The notes beneath the pieces are model-generated. The model ran no database searches, was not told the DNA's origin, and saw only the letters and a program-made list of their open reading frames with translations. Shown piece by piece: positions 22,101-35,115 of a stretch of 64,000 nucleotides of DNA. A program made the translations under genes and the position numbers. The stretch comes from Struthidea cinerea (lineage: Eukaryota; Chordata; Aves; Passeriformes; Corcoracidae), in the NCBI GenBank assembly GCA_013397865.1, contig VZTI01003142.1:65241-129240 (forward strand), written 5' to 3'. The number at the start of each line of letters is the position of its first letter. Position 1 is the first letter of the stretch.

Positions 22101-25100
22101 AGCACTTGAGCAGAAATCCCACGCTATTAAGCTGGCTTGTGTGTAAATACAGCCCCGGTTCCTACACCTGCAGCATTGAATCCACCTCTCTGGAGGTTTT
22201 TCTTTATTAGTTTTGTGACAGCCAAACGTTTTCTTGGGCGAGAGGGCCGGGGAAACGCTGCCTTACCCCACGCCCCCGCCCGCCCACAGGAACCTGGCCC
22301 TTATTGCTTCTGACCTTCCTTTTCAACTGCTCTGCCTCGAGAAATTTAACACTGCCATTGTACCTCTCAGCCCTGACATCAAAATCATTGGCAGCTCTCA
22401 GAGAAATCAAGACCAGGCTCCGCGAGCGGTTATTAAAGGCTCCAAATGTTCACGTGTTCCACTGGGTCTAGAGGAGGGGGGAAAAAGACACTTCTCAAAA
22501 AAGCTGAGCTCGTTGGAAACAACAACTATTGCATTATTAATTCCTTATTTGGAAGAAAGAAAAGCCCAGGTCATTCCTAGGTAAGATGAAAACACTCTTG
22601 GTCTATGAGTTATTCCACATTTGGAGCTGTTCACGCGATGCCCCATCAACACAAAAAACGATTTATCTGAGGGAAAGGTGCAGACTTTGTTTGTGCACGT
22701 TAACTCCTCAGTCAACACGACTGCACACGCTGGAAATTGCATTTTTGTGGGGTTTGGTCATCTCAGGTTGGAGATGGGGTTCCCTCTGGGGCACAGAGAT
22801 GAGTTTGTTGCTAACACAAGCTTTGATCAGGGCATGGAGACACCTCACTTCACTGACAGAAGGGCCTGTGGGCAAACAAAGTGGCTAAAAACCAGCAGGA
22901 TGAAAACCATCACCATCAGAAAACAAACGTCAGATCAGCCCCAGAAGCAGCGTGGAGTGAGTTTATACCCAAACCTTTATGGCTTCAGCAATCCAATAAT
23001 CCCAAACTCTGCGTCCCAAACCCCATGTGCAGCCTGGCTGAGGGAAGGGAAGTGAGATAAGTGTTTCTCTTAATCCATTATTGTTATACTTCAATTTGCT
23101 TCTTTTTTCATCTATTTTTCAAATTACAGACGCGTGCCAGGTAATGCCTTGAACTGCTTCCAACTGCACTGAAATCCCAAATTCCTTCAAAAAGAGGCAC
23201 AAACCCAACCTCACCAACAGCTCAGGGCTTTGCTCACAGCCTCCAAGTGCCGCTCACGTTTCAGCTCCTCTGATGCTCAGCTGCTCCACGGGAAGGTCAC
23301 CTCCAGCCTTTGGGAGGCTCAGACCCCACGGTCTGAGGTGCCACATTTCACTCTGTGTCTGTTAAACAATTCCTGAGCCTCCTGCGCTGCCCTGAGAACC
23401 ACAAGTCAGGAAGGGCAGCTCGAAGGCAGGAAAGTTTCCCATGGAAATTAGGAAATATAAATTATTTTACCTTCTGAGCCACCAGGAGTGAAGCTCAGAG
23501 ACAGGCAAGACATTTGTTTGGAGCTGAAGACAAGGCAGGAGCACAGAAAGAACTAAACTGTCACAAGTTTTAACTTCCAGAGGAGTCTGTAGGAAAGGGA
23601 ACACTGAGCTAAATTTGTCTCTCCTTTAAATAGCAGCAGGCAGTTGGGAGAGGACAATGGTGGAGAAATGGTTCATGTACCCCTGAGACAGAACGGCTGA
23701 ACCAGAGAGCTTTGAGGCAATCCACACACGGACCTGAACACCTTCTGCAAAAATACAATCATTTCCTGGACTCACCATCGCAGGAAGAGCAGGTGTGAGA
23801 GGCAACAGCTTCTCCAAGGGACTCCCCATCCCAAAAACCCCAAATCAACCCAGAACTGGTAACCACAACCCATCTCTGCATGTTCCTAGGGGTGGGCTGG
23901 GGCAGAGCTGTGCAGATCACCCAGCTCCCGACAAGCCCCAAACTGGAAACATCCTCATGGTTTTTCCTTTTGTTCTTCTGGAGTGACTTCACAGACTTTC
24001 CCTGCTTGGCCCCACGCTATCATCAAACCCTTTCCAGCCCCAAAGGTCATTGCAGATGTGGTTGCTGGAGTTCTTTGCATGAGGCTTATTTTTCTTCCCC
24101 TTTTTTTTTAATTAAACGCACACAGTTTCCAATTGTCCCTCCTCCAAACTCCCGGGAATCCTTTCCCTTACATCAGGGACACCAGGGAACAGGAGCAGGC
24201 AAGGAATACTCTGCATTTCTGAGCATCAGAGCTACAGCTTGGAATGGGACCTGTGGAAGTTTCACAAACCTCAGTGTGAAGTTTTCCCAGAAAAAAGGAA
24301 GCAAAACAGCTCAAACAAGAGCACAAAGGGTCTAAAAATCCCTTAATTCACATGAGGGTCACTCAATTCACTCAAGTGAGCCTGACCAAGCCAGAGGTGT
24401 CACCTGAACCCTTCTGCTCTGGAGTGAGCTCAGAAAAACCAGCAGGGAGGGTGAGAAAGCACAGGTTTAACTGGGATAGCCCCACCTCCGCCAGAAGAAA
24501 TCCCCCCATGCCACGAGCAGTGAGGAACAGAAGGGTTTGGCACAAACTGTGCCCTGAACCGTGGTGGGGAGAGAGCTGGGATCAGGCTGTGGAGGACAGA
24601 CGGGGAGAACAAAATCACCTCAGAAGATCCAATGGTTTCCAGTGCGAGATCCAACCAGGTGGGACCTTCAGCAGCACAAGTCACAGGTCACTGAAGAGAC
24701 TTCTCACTGCACTGCAAATGTGGGAGCTTTGCCAGCCCTGGCTGCAAGGAGCCACCAGCCTGGGCCAAGCGAAATCCCAGGGATGGGGCAGTGCCCTGAG
24801 GGCCGGGGCTCCTCCCAAATCTGTGCCTCCATGGACCTTCTCCAGCTCAGCTTCCCTCTGCAGCCCCGACTCCAGCAGGGGATGCAGGAGCCCAGCCCAG
24901 CTGGCAAACTCCAAAGGGTTTTCCTGAAAGGAAGGGTCACACCCCAGCTCTGGTACCTGCAGCAAGCTGGGAACAGGCAGAAGCTGTGACAGATGATCTC
25001 AGCAGGGAACTGGTGTTCCTGCACTACTTTCTCCAGCAAAAACAAATGGGGAAAGAAAAATAATCAAAGGAAAGGCCAGCTCTGCTGGCCTGGAGCAGAA

Positions 25101-27337
25101 GGGGACATCTGCCCACGTCCATCTGCCACCAGCCCCACAGCCCGGCTTTGTTTCTGGTGGGGTCACTTTTCTGCCATTGAAGCTCCCTGAACTGCCTCAC
25201 CAGGACACCAGGGCCAGACAGGGAAAAAGGTGGGAACGTGGGGAGAAGGAGCAGGCAACCACCAGCTCCGCTTAGATGCATCACTAAATTGTCCCATTAG
25301 GCTCTTAAATCACTTGGGAAAAGATTATCCTTTGCCTCTGCCTTTGTTTTTCACTCTGGCAACTGCTGGGATTGCTCCCTCCCTACTTAGATGGATGCAT
25401 TACAGCACCAAGACGCTTCCAAAATGGTTCAAGCATCACATGAAAAAAATAAACAAGAAATAGAAATAATCACAGCTCAGTCAAACGAGTGGAACAACAA
25501 CAACAGCAACAACCTCCCAGTTTTACTGATCCAGCTGAACCTGCAAGGACAACTTCCCCAGCAAGGCACTGATCAAGGAGAAGAGGCTGCAGCACAAAAA
25601 AGATCATATTGTGCTCATATCAGTCATTAAGGTCAGATTAAGTGTTCTTGAAGGCTGGTCCATGTGTCTCCCATTTTCCAAAGTGCCCTGCTTGCCCAGG
25701 AATTGTAGGAACTTTTGAAAATGGGCTGCTGGCTCCCAAGTCCCTGGGATGCTTGACCGAGTGGTCAGGAGGGCTGAGATTTCCATACAAATTGCAAAGC
25801 TCCTAAATGGCTTCCTCAGCACAGGGCCGGGGGTGGAAACGGGAGAATATTTAATGATTAGTTCCTTATGGCTCCCACATTCTTGAAGCATATTTCTTGC
25901 AGTCCCTGGAACACTCCTGCATTCTTGATTGCAAAATGGCAATAAGTGATTTCCTTTAAAAGCCTTGTCTTTTATTGGAATACTAAAAATACCCCACTAG
26001 CCCCACTGTACTGCACTCTCTCTCTTTCCTGGACAGGCCCCATCAACCCTGATGTATTCTGTTTTGAAGACAGCAATAAACATTTCAGCATGGGCCGTTC
26101 AATCCGCTTCATAATAGATCTTGCATTTCCAGTGGAGCCCTTCTAGCACCATAAATCATCTTTACACAGACTTAAGTGTGAGAAACTCCAGCTCAAAAGC
26201 ACCATGGATTTTTATTTTTTTTTTTAGAAATTAAGAATGGGCACAAAGCAGTCAAGAATTAAATGTGTGACAACTTTAAACATGAAACCACTGGGCTGAC
26301 CCCGTAAACCAGGGCTGCTGCAATGGTCAGAGCCACACCGTGCAGTGCTGCTCCAGTCAATCCACTTGACACAAACCTACCGTGGTGGGGTGAAGTTCAG
26401 GAAAAATTCCCTGCACATCCCCTCCATCTGAACAAACACAGCTTTCAGATCTGGGAGACTCTGGCTGCTGCTGATTTTAAAAGCCACAGATGAAGATTAA
26501 TGACCCTGCACGTCTGAGCTGCTTCCACACACCCAAAACTCCCTTTGTTTTTCCAGTCCATACGGACGGGAAGCCCAAACTGTTCTCCCCTCTGCTCATG
26601 GTGTCTGTCTCCATCTGCTACAGACCCTGGAGAACAGCTCAGAGATAATTCCAGGTACGCAGCACGGAGGCTCCTGCCTGAGCCAGGACCGATGTCCCGG
26701 CTGAGCCCAGGAGCTTCTCCAGGAACAGCGGCTGAGGAACCGCGACCAAGATCGGCGACAGGAGCAGCCAGCCCTGCTCAGCCTCCAGCCTCAGAGCCTT
26801 CGTGTCTCCAGGAGCCAGCAGGGATGGAATCCCGAGCCCCAGCAGCGCAGGGTGCCCAGCCCAGCAGGGGATGGGGTCCCCAGGGGGGGGAGGTTTGGCT
26901 GGACGAGGTGCCCGAGCGGCTCCGAGCCGTTTCCCCAGCACGGTCACTTCTCTGCACACGAAGGGGCTCTGCTGGGAACCCGACCTCCAATCTGCTGCTC
27001 ACACCTTCACTCTGCTCCAGCAGTTTTCCTGAAGTCCCTCCACACCCTCAGCCACCCTGATCCCCACATGCTGGATGAAACACAAGCTGCAGCCTTCCCC
27101 TGAGCACAGCCCAGCACAGGTGGGACGTGATTACTCCTCTACAGCCCCAGGGGAAAGTGAACCTGACTTTGGTGTTGTGGCTGGACAATCCCATCCCTGC
27201 TGCCACACGGACAGCAAACTCCCTGTTCCATGGGACCCAGCCAGCAACAGGCTTTGCTGGGCATCAGCTTCCCTTTCTTGGTGAATCCCACCTCACTGAG
27301 CCCTTCCCCACCTGCAGCCAGGCTCAAACTGCAGGGT

Positions 27338-28184
27338 CTACAAAATAACAGCAGCATCTGCGTCAGGAATTTTCCAGGCAGGCCGACAGACCTCTGCAGA
27401 AACTGGGGTGAAACCATTTGTGCAGAGTGGTATTGGTGCTAAAATCAATGAAGTTTCACCTCAGTGTTTGTCTTGGGAAGATGCCAAGGGTTTTTTTCAA
27501 GCTCTTATCTTCAGTTGATTCATTCCATGAATTTTATCTGGGTGAATCCCCTGCTCCAACAGCAGGATCTGGTGACCACAGCAAGGACATGCTCTGGAGA
27601 AAGACACCTGGAGTCATCACTCATAAAAACATCCAGAGGAAATGGATCATGGAAGGTTCCAGTACAACTTAGTGCTCCAAGCAGGGTCAAGTCAGGGAGC
27701 TGGGCTCAATGATCCTTGTGGATCCCTTCCAAGCTGAGATATTCCATGATTCCACGAGTCCAAGACCAGGCTCGGGTTGCTCAGGGCTTTGTCAGCCTGA
27801 GCCTTGGAAACCCTCAAGGACATGGAGCTGTTGAGGGATCCTGGGTTGGCCTGGATGAAACCCAACCAAAGATGTGCCCATCGTCCCCACCAGCCCGTGC
27901 TGCTCTGAGGAGGGCACTTCCCAACCCACCAAAGCTGCTTTGGGAAGCCCAGCACAGCAGGGAAATGCTGGAGTGGGAAAGTGCTTCCCACCTCAAACAC
28001 AACCCTGAGGAAAGGGAAAGAACCTTGGCATCGTCCTGGCTGGATCTTTAAACACTCGGGTGAAACTTCCCTGATTTTAACACCAATACCCCTTTGGATT
28101 AAGAGTGTTTCACCCCAGTTCCTGCAGGGGTGTAGCAGCCTGCCTGTAGGATTCCTGACACAGATACAGCTGTTGTTTTGTTGA
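27338..28184. mobile_element. Unclassified element with ~130-bp inverted arms
   Basis: Bases 27338-27469 and the reverse complement of 28050-28184 align along their whole length with few indels. Shared blocks include gtcaggaat, caggcagg, aactggggtgaaac, gtattggtg, taaaatca and gaagtttcacc. The arms enclose about 580 bp with no coding potential, which include two CR1-like pieces. It could be a non-autonomous DNA transposon or foldback element, or two copies of one unknown repeat in opposite orientation. No target-site duplication was established. Confidence 0.75.
27680..27762 (+). mobile_element. CR1 LINE 3' tail inside the inverted-arm element
   Basis: A short diverged tail: 'gggctcaatgatccttgtgg', then 'atcccttccaagctgagat' and 'attccatgattcc', matching the pattern of CR1 3' ends. 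The next bases (about 27763-27830) resemble a CR1 fragment in the opposite orientation ('ggttgctcagggctttgtc'). Confidence 0.6.
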
Positions 28185-28825
28185 GAATTGTGTTTTCACA
28201 ACTCAAAGTAACAACCCTGCTTTTAGAAACTTGCTCAACCTTTGGCAATGCAGCCTAATCAGCAGAGAAAACTGCAGAAACCAGCAACCAAATACTCCTT
28301 ATTAATGCCATTTACAGCTGCTAACAACTACAAGAACCTTCTAAAAACGCCAAGGGAAACAGGGCGGGTGAAACAATCCCTTGCAAACAACTGAGCCAAT
28401 ATACACAAGAACTGTGATAAGAAATTAGGTCTGACTTGCATAATCACTTTAAAAGTTTTTGGAAAATGGAGTCTAAAGAGCAGGAGGTTGATAAAATAAC
28501 AGAGTTCAGTAGCAATGCGAAAATTTCACGCCGATGAAGTAGGGAATTCAATCCTTGCTGAATTCTTGACATCATTTAGATGTTAACAGAAGTTTCTTCT
28601 CCAAAAAAAGAAGGCAAGGCATCTCTTAAAGCCCACACACAGATCCCTGACTCCTATATGCAGAGTACTACACAGAACTATTTTGGTTTTGGACGACTGC
28701 ATTGTCTCATGTGTCAGGATGACTATTTGATTTTCTTTTATTTTTTAATTTCAGCCTCGAGCAGAGCCAAACCTGTACAATTTATGCACGTGCAGTGCAA
28801 GAGGTCCCCTCTCATTTTGTGTTAA

Positions 28826-28842
28826 TAAAAAAAAAAAAAAAG
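28826..28842 (+). repeat. Poly(A) tract
   Basis: A run of A following 'gtgttaataa' and followed by a purine-rich stretch (agagaaagggggaggg). It might be the tail of an old retroposed sequence, but no parent element was recognised upstream. Confidence 0.5.
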
Positions 28843-29169
28843 AGAAAGGGGGAGGGAAAAACCACAGTATCATTTCATCTCTGTACCTTCCTAAAACCTG
28901 AGAAGTTTATAAGCTCTTAACTCCAGTTCCCTGCTCTTGCCTCCCCACATGACAGCTCCAAGCTGCCCCAGCAGCTGCACAGTAAAAGCCGTCAAAGGAA
29001 ATAAGGGAATAACTGCTCTGAGAACAAAGTGCTGGGGAGCCCCTGGCCTGGGTGGCACGAGCAGGGCTGAGGTGGTGACACCGCTCTGTCACTGCTGGGC
29101 ACAGCTCTGCACCTCCAGCCCAGTGGGGACTTCAGTTCAGCAAACCCAGGAGAGTGCTGGGAGAACCCG

Positions 29170-29228
29170 CAGAAGGCAGGGATGAGCTTTAAGGTCTTTC
29201 CCAGCCCAAACCACTCCATGATTCTACA
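29170..29228 (+). mobile_element. CR1 LINE terminal tail, very short
   Basis: Only the last 60 bp or so of CR1 remain: 'gatgagctttaaggtctttc' followed by 'ccagcccaaaccactccatg' and 'attcta'. This is an extreme 5' truncation, in the sense orientation on +. Confidence 0.8.
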
Positions 29229-31224
29229 TTTTGTGTCATATTTTCCTTTTGGAGAAGACTTCTCTTTTTCAGCTCCTTAAGATTATTCCTAGATACGTGT
29301 GGGGGTTGACAGAGAAAAACGATAAATATTTAAGTCAAGGAAAGAACATCAGTGTAAAGGTTGGAGCCTGTTATCAAACAACCAGCACAAAAATACTTAG
29401 GAGCCGAAGAAGTTGCCTGATTTACTAATTTCTTTTTTTTTCCTGGAGTCTAATTCTGTGGTTAAATCTACAGAGCTTTTCCCCTCACACTTCCAGGGGG
29501 GGAAGAAACCCTCCCAGCAAAGAGGCACATAAATCTCCCTGGATCATTTGTCTGAACCCTGCTCCTGCCCGAACACGGGATGCTCCATATGCTTTTGCAA
29601 TAGATCTGTTTTGATAGAATTACCAGGACTGTCCCTTATTAATCATGTTGCCACTACAAGTCCCTCTGGAGTGTTTGCTTATTCTGAACTTTTCCAAACT
29701 CTTCCAGTTTCCTCTTCATTTATTAAAAGCTCGCTGAAGATGACCACAGTTAAAGCAAACCTCTGCTACTACAGAACAGAAGGGGGAAAAAAAAAGAGGG
29801 GAGAGGGGGAAAATCATCTTTAAGCACGACTTTTCCTCTATTCCCAGAAGAACCTCCCCCAAACACTGGTTCAGCCTTTGTTTCCCTGAGTGTGGAGCCT
29901 GAGCCGCGGCTATTTAAGGTAGCATTAACATTCAAGGAACACTTTCCTGGATGTTACTGTTTGAGCCGGGATCATTGGAAGAAATTTGGTATTGGCTCAA
30001 TCCTCCAGTGCCCCGAAATCAATGAGCTTATTGCAGCCTGTAAAGTGTTCTCAGAGCCGGCCTGAAGTGCTTTGCTGGCCGGGGAACAAAGCCCTTGGCA
30101 CCCCGCGGGACTGAACCCTGCTGAGGTGCAAGGCGTTTCCAAACACTCCCAATTAACTAAAAGAATCCACAATTAAGAAAGTCGCAGTCCCTGGGCTGAC
30201 AGAAGAAAGGGAATGTTCAGCACAGCACGCAGCCCTCCACAACCCCGGCACGGGAACGCCGAGCGTGGCCAAGGGTAGGTGGGGGACGAGGAGCAGGAGT
30301 GCTCCTGGGTGTCCCTTGGGAACTGCTGGAATCCCGGGCTTCCCCCGCTCCCTGCTCCAAGGCTGGGAGCAGCACGGACGTGGAACTGGCCTGAGCCGAC
30401 CTCCAGCCCCTGCCCTGCTCCCGGGAGGCTCCGTGGATGCCACGGCTCGGTTCTGCTCCCTGGGCACTGCCAGTCCCCACTCCTGATCCCAGATCTGAGG
30501 AAGGGGAATCTGTCTGCAGTGCAGAGACAACGCTGCCTACGAAAGCCTTCCACCGATGCCACGTGGGCTCTGATCGGGAAGATCCCCGTTTATCCCCCAG
30601 ATTTCACGTTGTTTTGAGGACTCTGCTGTCTGCAAAACATTAACTCAAACCAAGTGATACAATTCTGCTAAAATTACGCTCCTAAGCCAACTACGTCTTT
30701 CTGAGTCACAAAACAAATATGCCTTTCCATGCACTTTTGGAATTGCAACATGGATTTCATTCTGATTTTCTCCCAGCTTATACAGAGTTTACATAAATGA
30801 TTTTTCATGTTTATCTTTCCTCATAAAAACCACAGATCACGTTGGTGCTTTGCTAACAAAAGCGGGGCTCATCCAGGAGTGGGGCAGCAGGGAGAGGCCC
30901 CTTGGCTCTCCAGGCTCTCCCTGGTCCTGCAGACAGGCAGGGCTGACCCTGCAGCCCAAGCAGCCTCCAACTGTGCTCAGATGGACTCCATCTGGATGCA
31001 GTCATTCCCACTGGGAACTGGAGGCAAAGCCCTGTGGAACCTGTGTAGAGGACTGGAGAACTCTCCCAGATGGAGAACTCAGCGTGGGCTTTCCACCTCT
31101 GGTCCAAGGCTCCTTCCCAGGAGTCCGAGGACAGTGGCCAGGAATGGGGCTACTCCAAGGGGGGTCTGAGCTCACCTGGGGGGGCTGTGACCTGTCCAGC
31201 ACAGGGGCAGAAGCAACAGACACC

Positions 31225-31362
31225 CCTGGATCCTCCCAAGGCCAGGCTGGACTGGGCTTGGAACAAGCTGGGACAGTAGAAGGTGTCCCTGCCCATGGCA
31301 GGGGTGGAACAGGAAGATTTTCAAGGTCCCTTCCAACCCAAACCATTCTGTGATTTGTGAAA
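31225..31362 (+). mobile_element. CR1 LINE 3' tail fragment
   Basis: 'caaggccaggctggactggg', 'gaaggtgtccctgcccatgg' and 'cccaaaccattctgtgattt' occur in the canonical CR1 order. It is 5'-truncated and lies antisense to STX8. Confidence 0.92.
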
Positions 31363-32378
31363 TCAAAAACAGGCTGGAAAACAGAAAAATCAAACCAGTT
31401 CAATATTAAGAAGATGGAGCTGAACCCCAACATCTGCACCCACCTTGGTGGCAGCTGGAGACCAGAACAGGGGTTTGAGACAGGCTCACAGAAGACTCCC
31501 TGACCTGCCAGCACGAGAAGCTCTCCAAGGCGATCCCACCTCGGAGCCACCCAGGGGAAAAGTGACACCACGACTCCTGCCTGGCCTCACCCTGCCAGGG
31601 CTGTGCGTGAACGACTCTCAAGTCACGTTAAAAGAGTTTTTTTTTTTTTAAGGTTTCATCAACTCCTGCCTCGATCACTTCAAAAGCTCCACGCTGCACA
31701 CGCAGCACTACGGCAGGAACAAAGTCATCTGCAAATGGTTAATGAAATGCATATTAGGTGCAAACCACTGGGACTGCAGTGAGATGCCTGGCAGGGTTTG
31801 ATTTCAAGCAAGCCACAGAACATGACAGTAATTTAAATAAAACCTGTACAGTTTATCCAGTGCTTCAGCCTCTCTTTCTGTCTCTGCTCCCATCCAAGCC
31901 AGCACAGGCTGACCACATATCCCAGAGCCCATCTCCAAGCAGGAATTTTACTCACAGTGTTTGCCTTTAAGAGCAGGCAAATTAAAAACAGAGATGAAGG
32001 GATGCTTATCCTTTTATTTGTAGCACAATCGAGGTTTGGTGGGAGGGAATCCTAATAAAACTGAAAAGACAACACTTCTAATGGAGCACCCTTAATTTTA
32101 AAATGAAGAGGTGGATACAGTGATTACTTTTTGCTTGCTAGCAGCTTTTTTTTTGTTATTTCAATATTGTTCACTGTGGTTTTCATGGCTTTGAGAGGAG
32201 GTTTTTAGCAGGACCAGCTGCCAAGAACATCTCCCAGTTAGCTGCTTTGGTCATCAGTCAGTAGCTGCCATTAGCACAGCAGTTCCTATCTGCAGATCCA
32301 ATAATTCTAGAGCTACCAAACATCACTTTCCTTTGAGATTAGTTTTGGTGGAGAAAAACATCCTTTGGAAGGCAAACC

Positions 32379-32401
32379 TTTTTTTTTTTTTTTTTTTTTT
32401 T
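32379..32401 (+). repeat. Poly(T) tract abutting the assembly gap
   Basis: Twenty-three T residues run directly into the N run. The real homopolymer may be longer, since the gap begins inside it. Confidence 0.9.
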
Positions 32402-32553
32402 NNNNNNNNNNNNNNNNNNNNNNNNNNNNNNNNNNNNNNNNNNNNNNNNNNNNNNNNNNNNNNNNNNNNNNNNNNNNNNNNNNNNNNNNNNNNNNNNNNN
32501 NNNNNNNNNNNNNNNNNNNNNNNNNNNNNNNNNNNNNNNNNNNNNNNNNNNNN
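32402..32553. other. Assembly gap (152 N)
   Basis: The bases are unknown. The gap starts within a poly(T) run and resumes with 'ttttagctatcaaaac', so it probably spans a homopolymer or a poly(A)-tailed insertion. Frames called through it are meaningless. Confidence 0.99.
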
Positions 32554-33954
32554 TTTTAGCTATCAAAACACATGGTGCAGCCTGGAATAGAGCTGCCCAT
32601 AAAAGCTCTGCTCCTCAGCCAGTGAACATGGGAAACCACCAACTCCAGCTGCTCCAATTAACTCCCAGCATCTTCCTCAAAGCGCCAGACAATCCCGGGC
32701 TACTTGTCATGCAAACAACCTGGGAGCTTCATTCTCCCGGCAAGGCGAGAGGAGGGGTAAATGACTGAGTTAAGTAGATTACTGGGAAGGAGTCACACTC
32801 AGCAGCCTTATGAGATGATTAGACCCTGGGAAATTCACACCCCAAATCCCCCGGCCCTGATAGCGCACATTCATTACCAGCTCCAGGATCCAGCGCAATC
32901 AGGAACCTTCCCTGGCAGCATTAAATATTCATTTCCCAGTGAACTTCCATTTCGCTGTTCCCCCCCGCCAAAAAGGAAGACGGTGTTAAAACTTCACAGG
33001 GGAAGAAGTCGCAGCAGCGTTTAGCAGGCCAGCAGCTCATGCTAAAACAACTCTTTTCAGAAAATCATCAGCGTTTTTGGAGCGAGGTTGGGACCAGCAG
33101 CCTCACCCAGACCGGAGGTAAGAGCCTCCACGGGCACCTGGGACTGCACAGGAGAGCAGCGATTATCTGCCCTGAGCACCGGACAAATCCAACACAGCAC
33201 AGCAGCTCCTGCAGGCCAAAAAGCGGGGAAAGAACCCCATTTGTGGCAGGAGGGCCAGCGGCCGCTGCAGCGCTGGGGCCGGGCTGTGTTTCTGTGCGAG
33301 CGAGACTTTGGGCTCCCAGTTAGGGTCCGGCTGCCCCCGCGGGAGATGGGTGATGCCCTTCTCTGCACTCATCGTGACCTGACAGAGCACAGGGACTGAG
33401 GCTGGGGATTAACTGCCTGGAATACTGGGAGAACTGGCAGCAATCCCGACTTTTTGCCAACTCATGACACCGCGAGGAGCGGGTGTCGCACAGAGGCTTC
33501 AGACACGGCTTTGTAACACTTCATGTCACAAAAGACTCCAAGTTTAACAGGAGCCTATACAGCATTATTCAGCAACCCTCCATTATCCTATGAATTACAA
33601 ATCCCCCGTTTTCTGGATCTATATAAAGCAAAGGGCGTAACCCCATCACACTGGGGAAGGTGAGTGTGCTGAGAGTTCTCCCTCCTACCTGTGTGTGGTA
33701 TTTTTATCAGAGATGTCTTTAAAAATATCTCTCAAAGAAAGTCTCTTATGCAAGAAGTTAGACAGCTGAGGATCCTGAAGTGCAGTCTAGTTCCACCAAA
33801 GGCAACTCCAGCACCAGGGATGGTTTCACCCCTGGTACCTAAAAGGATAAACTGCACAAACCCAGTGGCCACCCTGCTGAGAAGGGCTCACCTTCCTGGA
33901 GGCTGCCTGCTGGGATAGCTCTGAAGAAGGAAAGTATCGTGCTAGGTATTCCTG

Positions 33955-34337
33955 CAGAGAGACTTGAGGTTGTTCAGCCTGGAGAAGGCTCCAGGGAGAC
34001 CTTAGAGCTCCTTCTAGTGCCTAAAAGGGCTCCAAGAGAGCTGGAGAGGGGCTTTAGACAAAGGCATGGAGTGACAGGGTGGGGGAATGGCCTTAAGCAG
34101 GAGAGTAGGGTTAGATGGGATACTGGGAAGGAATTCCTCCCTGTGAGGGTGCCAGGCCCTGGCCCAGGGTGCCCAGAGCAGCTGTGGCTGCCCCTGGATC
34201 CCTGGCAGTGCCCAAGGCCAGGCTGGACATTGGGGCTTGGAGCAGCCTGGGACAGCGGAAGGTGTCCCTGCCATGGCAGGGGTGGCACTGGATGGGCTTT
34301 AGGGTCCCTTCCAACCCAAACCATTCCAGGATTCTTT
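33955..34337 (+). mobile_element. CR1 LINE 3' region, ~380 bp
   Basis: The best-preserved CR1 tail in the window. It runs from 'gagacttgaggttgttcagc' and 'ctggagaaggctccaggga' through 'ggaattcctccctgtgaggg' and 'gcccagagcagctgtggctg' to 'aacccaaaccattccagg' and 'attctt'. In intact CR1 this covers the end of ORF2 and the 3' UTR; frames here are broken. Sense on +, antisense to STX8. Confidence 0.95.
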
Positions 34338-34915
34338 AAGGACCCAAGAGCAGAAATAACACATTTCCTGCCTCCCGATCCCCATTTCTTTCTTGACTAA
34401 TGCTGAATGAAGCTTGAAAAGGAGATGGGGATCCCCCTACCTCGGAGTCATGGAGCCAGCTCAGGGTCTCAGGTGAGCCAGGCCACACCACAGGCAGGCA
34501 CTGAGCAGAGCCCAGGCAAACCCAGCCTTACCTCACGCTGGGCTCTCCGTGTCCTGTGCCAAATCAAGCAGGAAGCAGACGACTGGAACTTGTTCAGTCA
34601 TATCCCATAAAAATACCTGAGTGCCCACCTACGGACACCATTCCCTTCTGGGAGCTGCCACCTCAGCTTCCAGAACATTTAACACCTAAATACTCCCCAA
34701 TTCCAGGCCCTCTGATGACTTAACCATGTCCTTATTGCCAGAATTAGCAGGACAAAAGATGGCCACCAAAAAGCCACCAGCACCACTTTGATCTTCATAC
34801 ACACAGCGCAAAGGAGAATCAGTTCTACTCTTCCTTCCCAGGAAGATGATCTCCAGTGCTCCTCTGGCAGCCAAAATACAGCATGGATTTTGTAAGGGGA
34901 GCAAGCCTGGGCATC

Positions 34916-35115
34916 CTGGAATCATGGAGTCACAGAATGGTTTGGGTTGGAAGGGACCCCAAAGCCCACCCAGTGCCACCCCTGCCATGGGCAGGGACAC
35001 CTCCCACTGTCCCAGGCTGCTCCCAGCCCCAGTGTCCAACCTGGCCTTGGGCACTGCCAGGGATCCAGGGGCAGCCACAGCTGCTCTGGGCACCCTGTGC
35101 CAGGGCCTGCCCACC
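34916..35115 (-). mobile_element. CR1 LINE 3' tail, opposite orientation
   Basis: The + strand begins 'atcatggagtcacagaatgg' then 'tttgggttggaagggacccc', continues with 'gccatgggcagggacacctc' and ends near 'cagctgctctgggcaccctg'. That is the reverse complement of a CR1 tail. It is closely related to the copy at 33955-34337 and lies about 580 bp from it in inverted orientation. Confidence 0.95.

Noticed and set aside
25630..25960. Possible ancient amniote repeat with 'tttgaaaatgggctg'
   Set aside because: The resemblance to old reptilian repeats is only a vague memory; not enough to name a family.
33939..34400. 153-codon + frame over a CR1 copy
   Set aside because: It reads through the CR1 3' region and is not a host gene; the CR1 is called as a mobile element.
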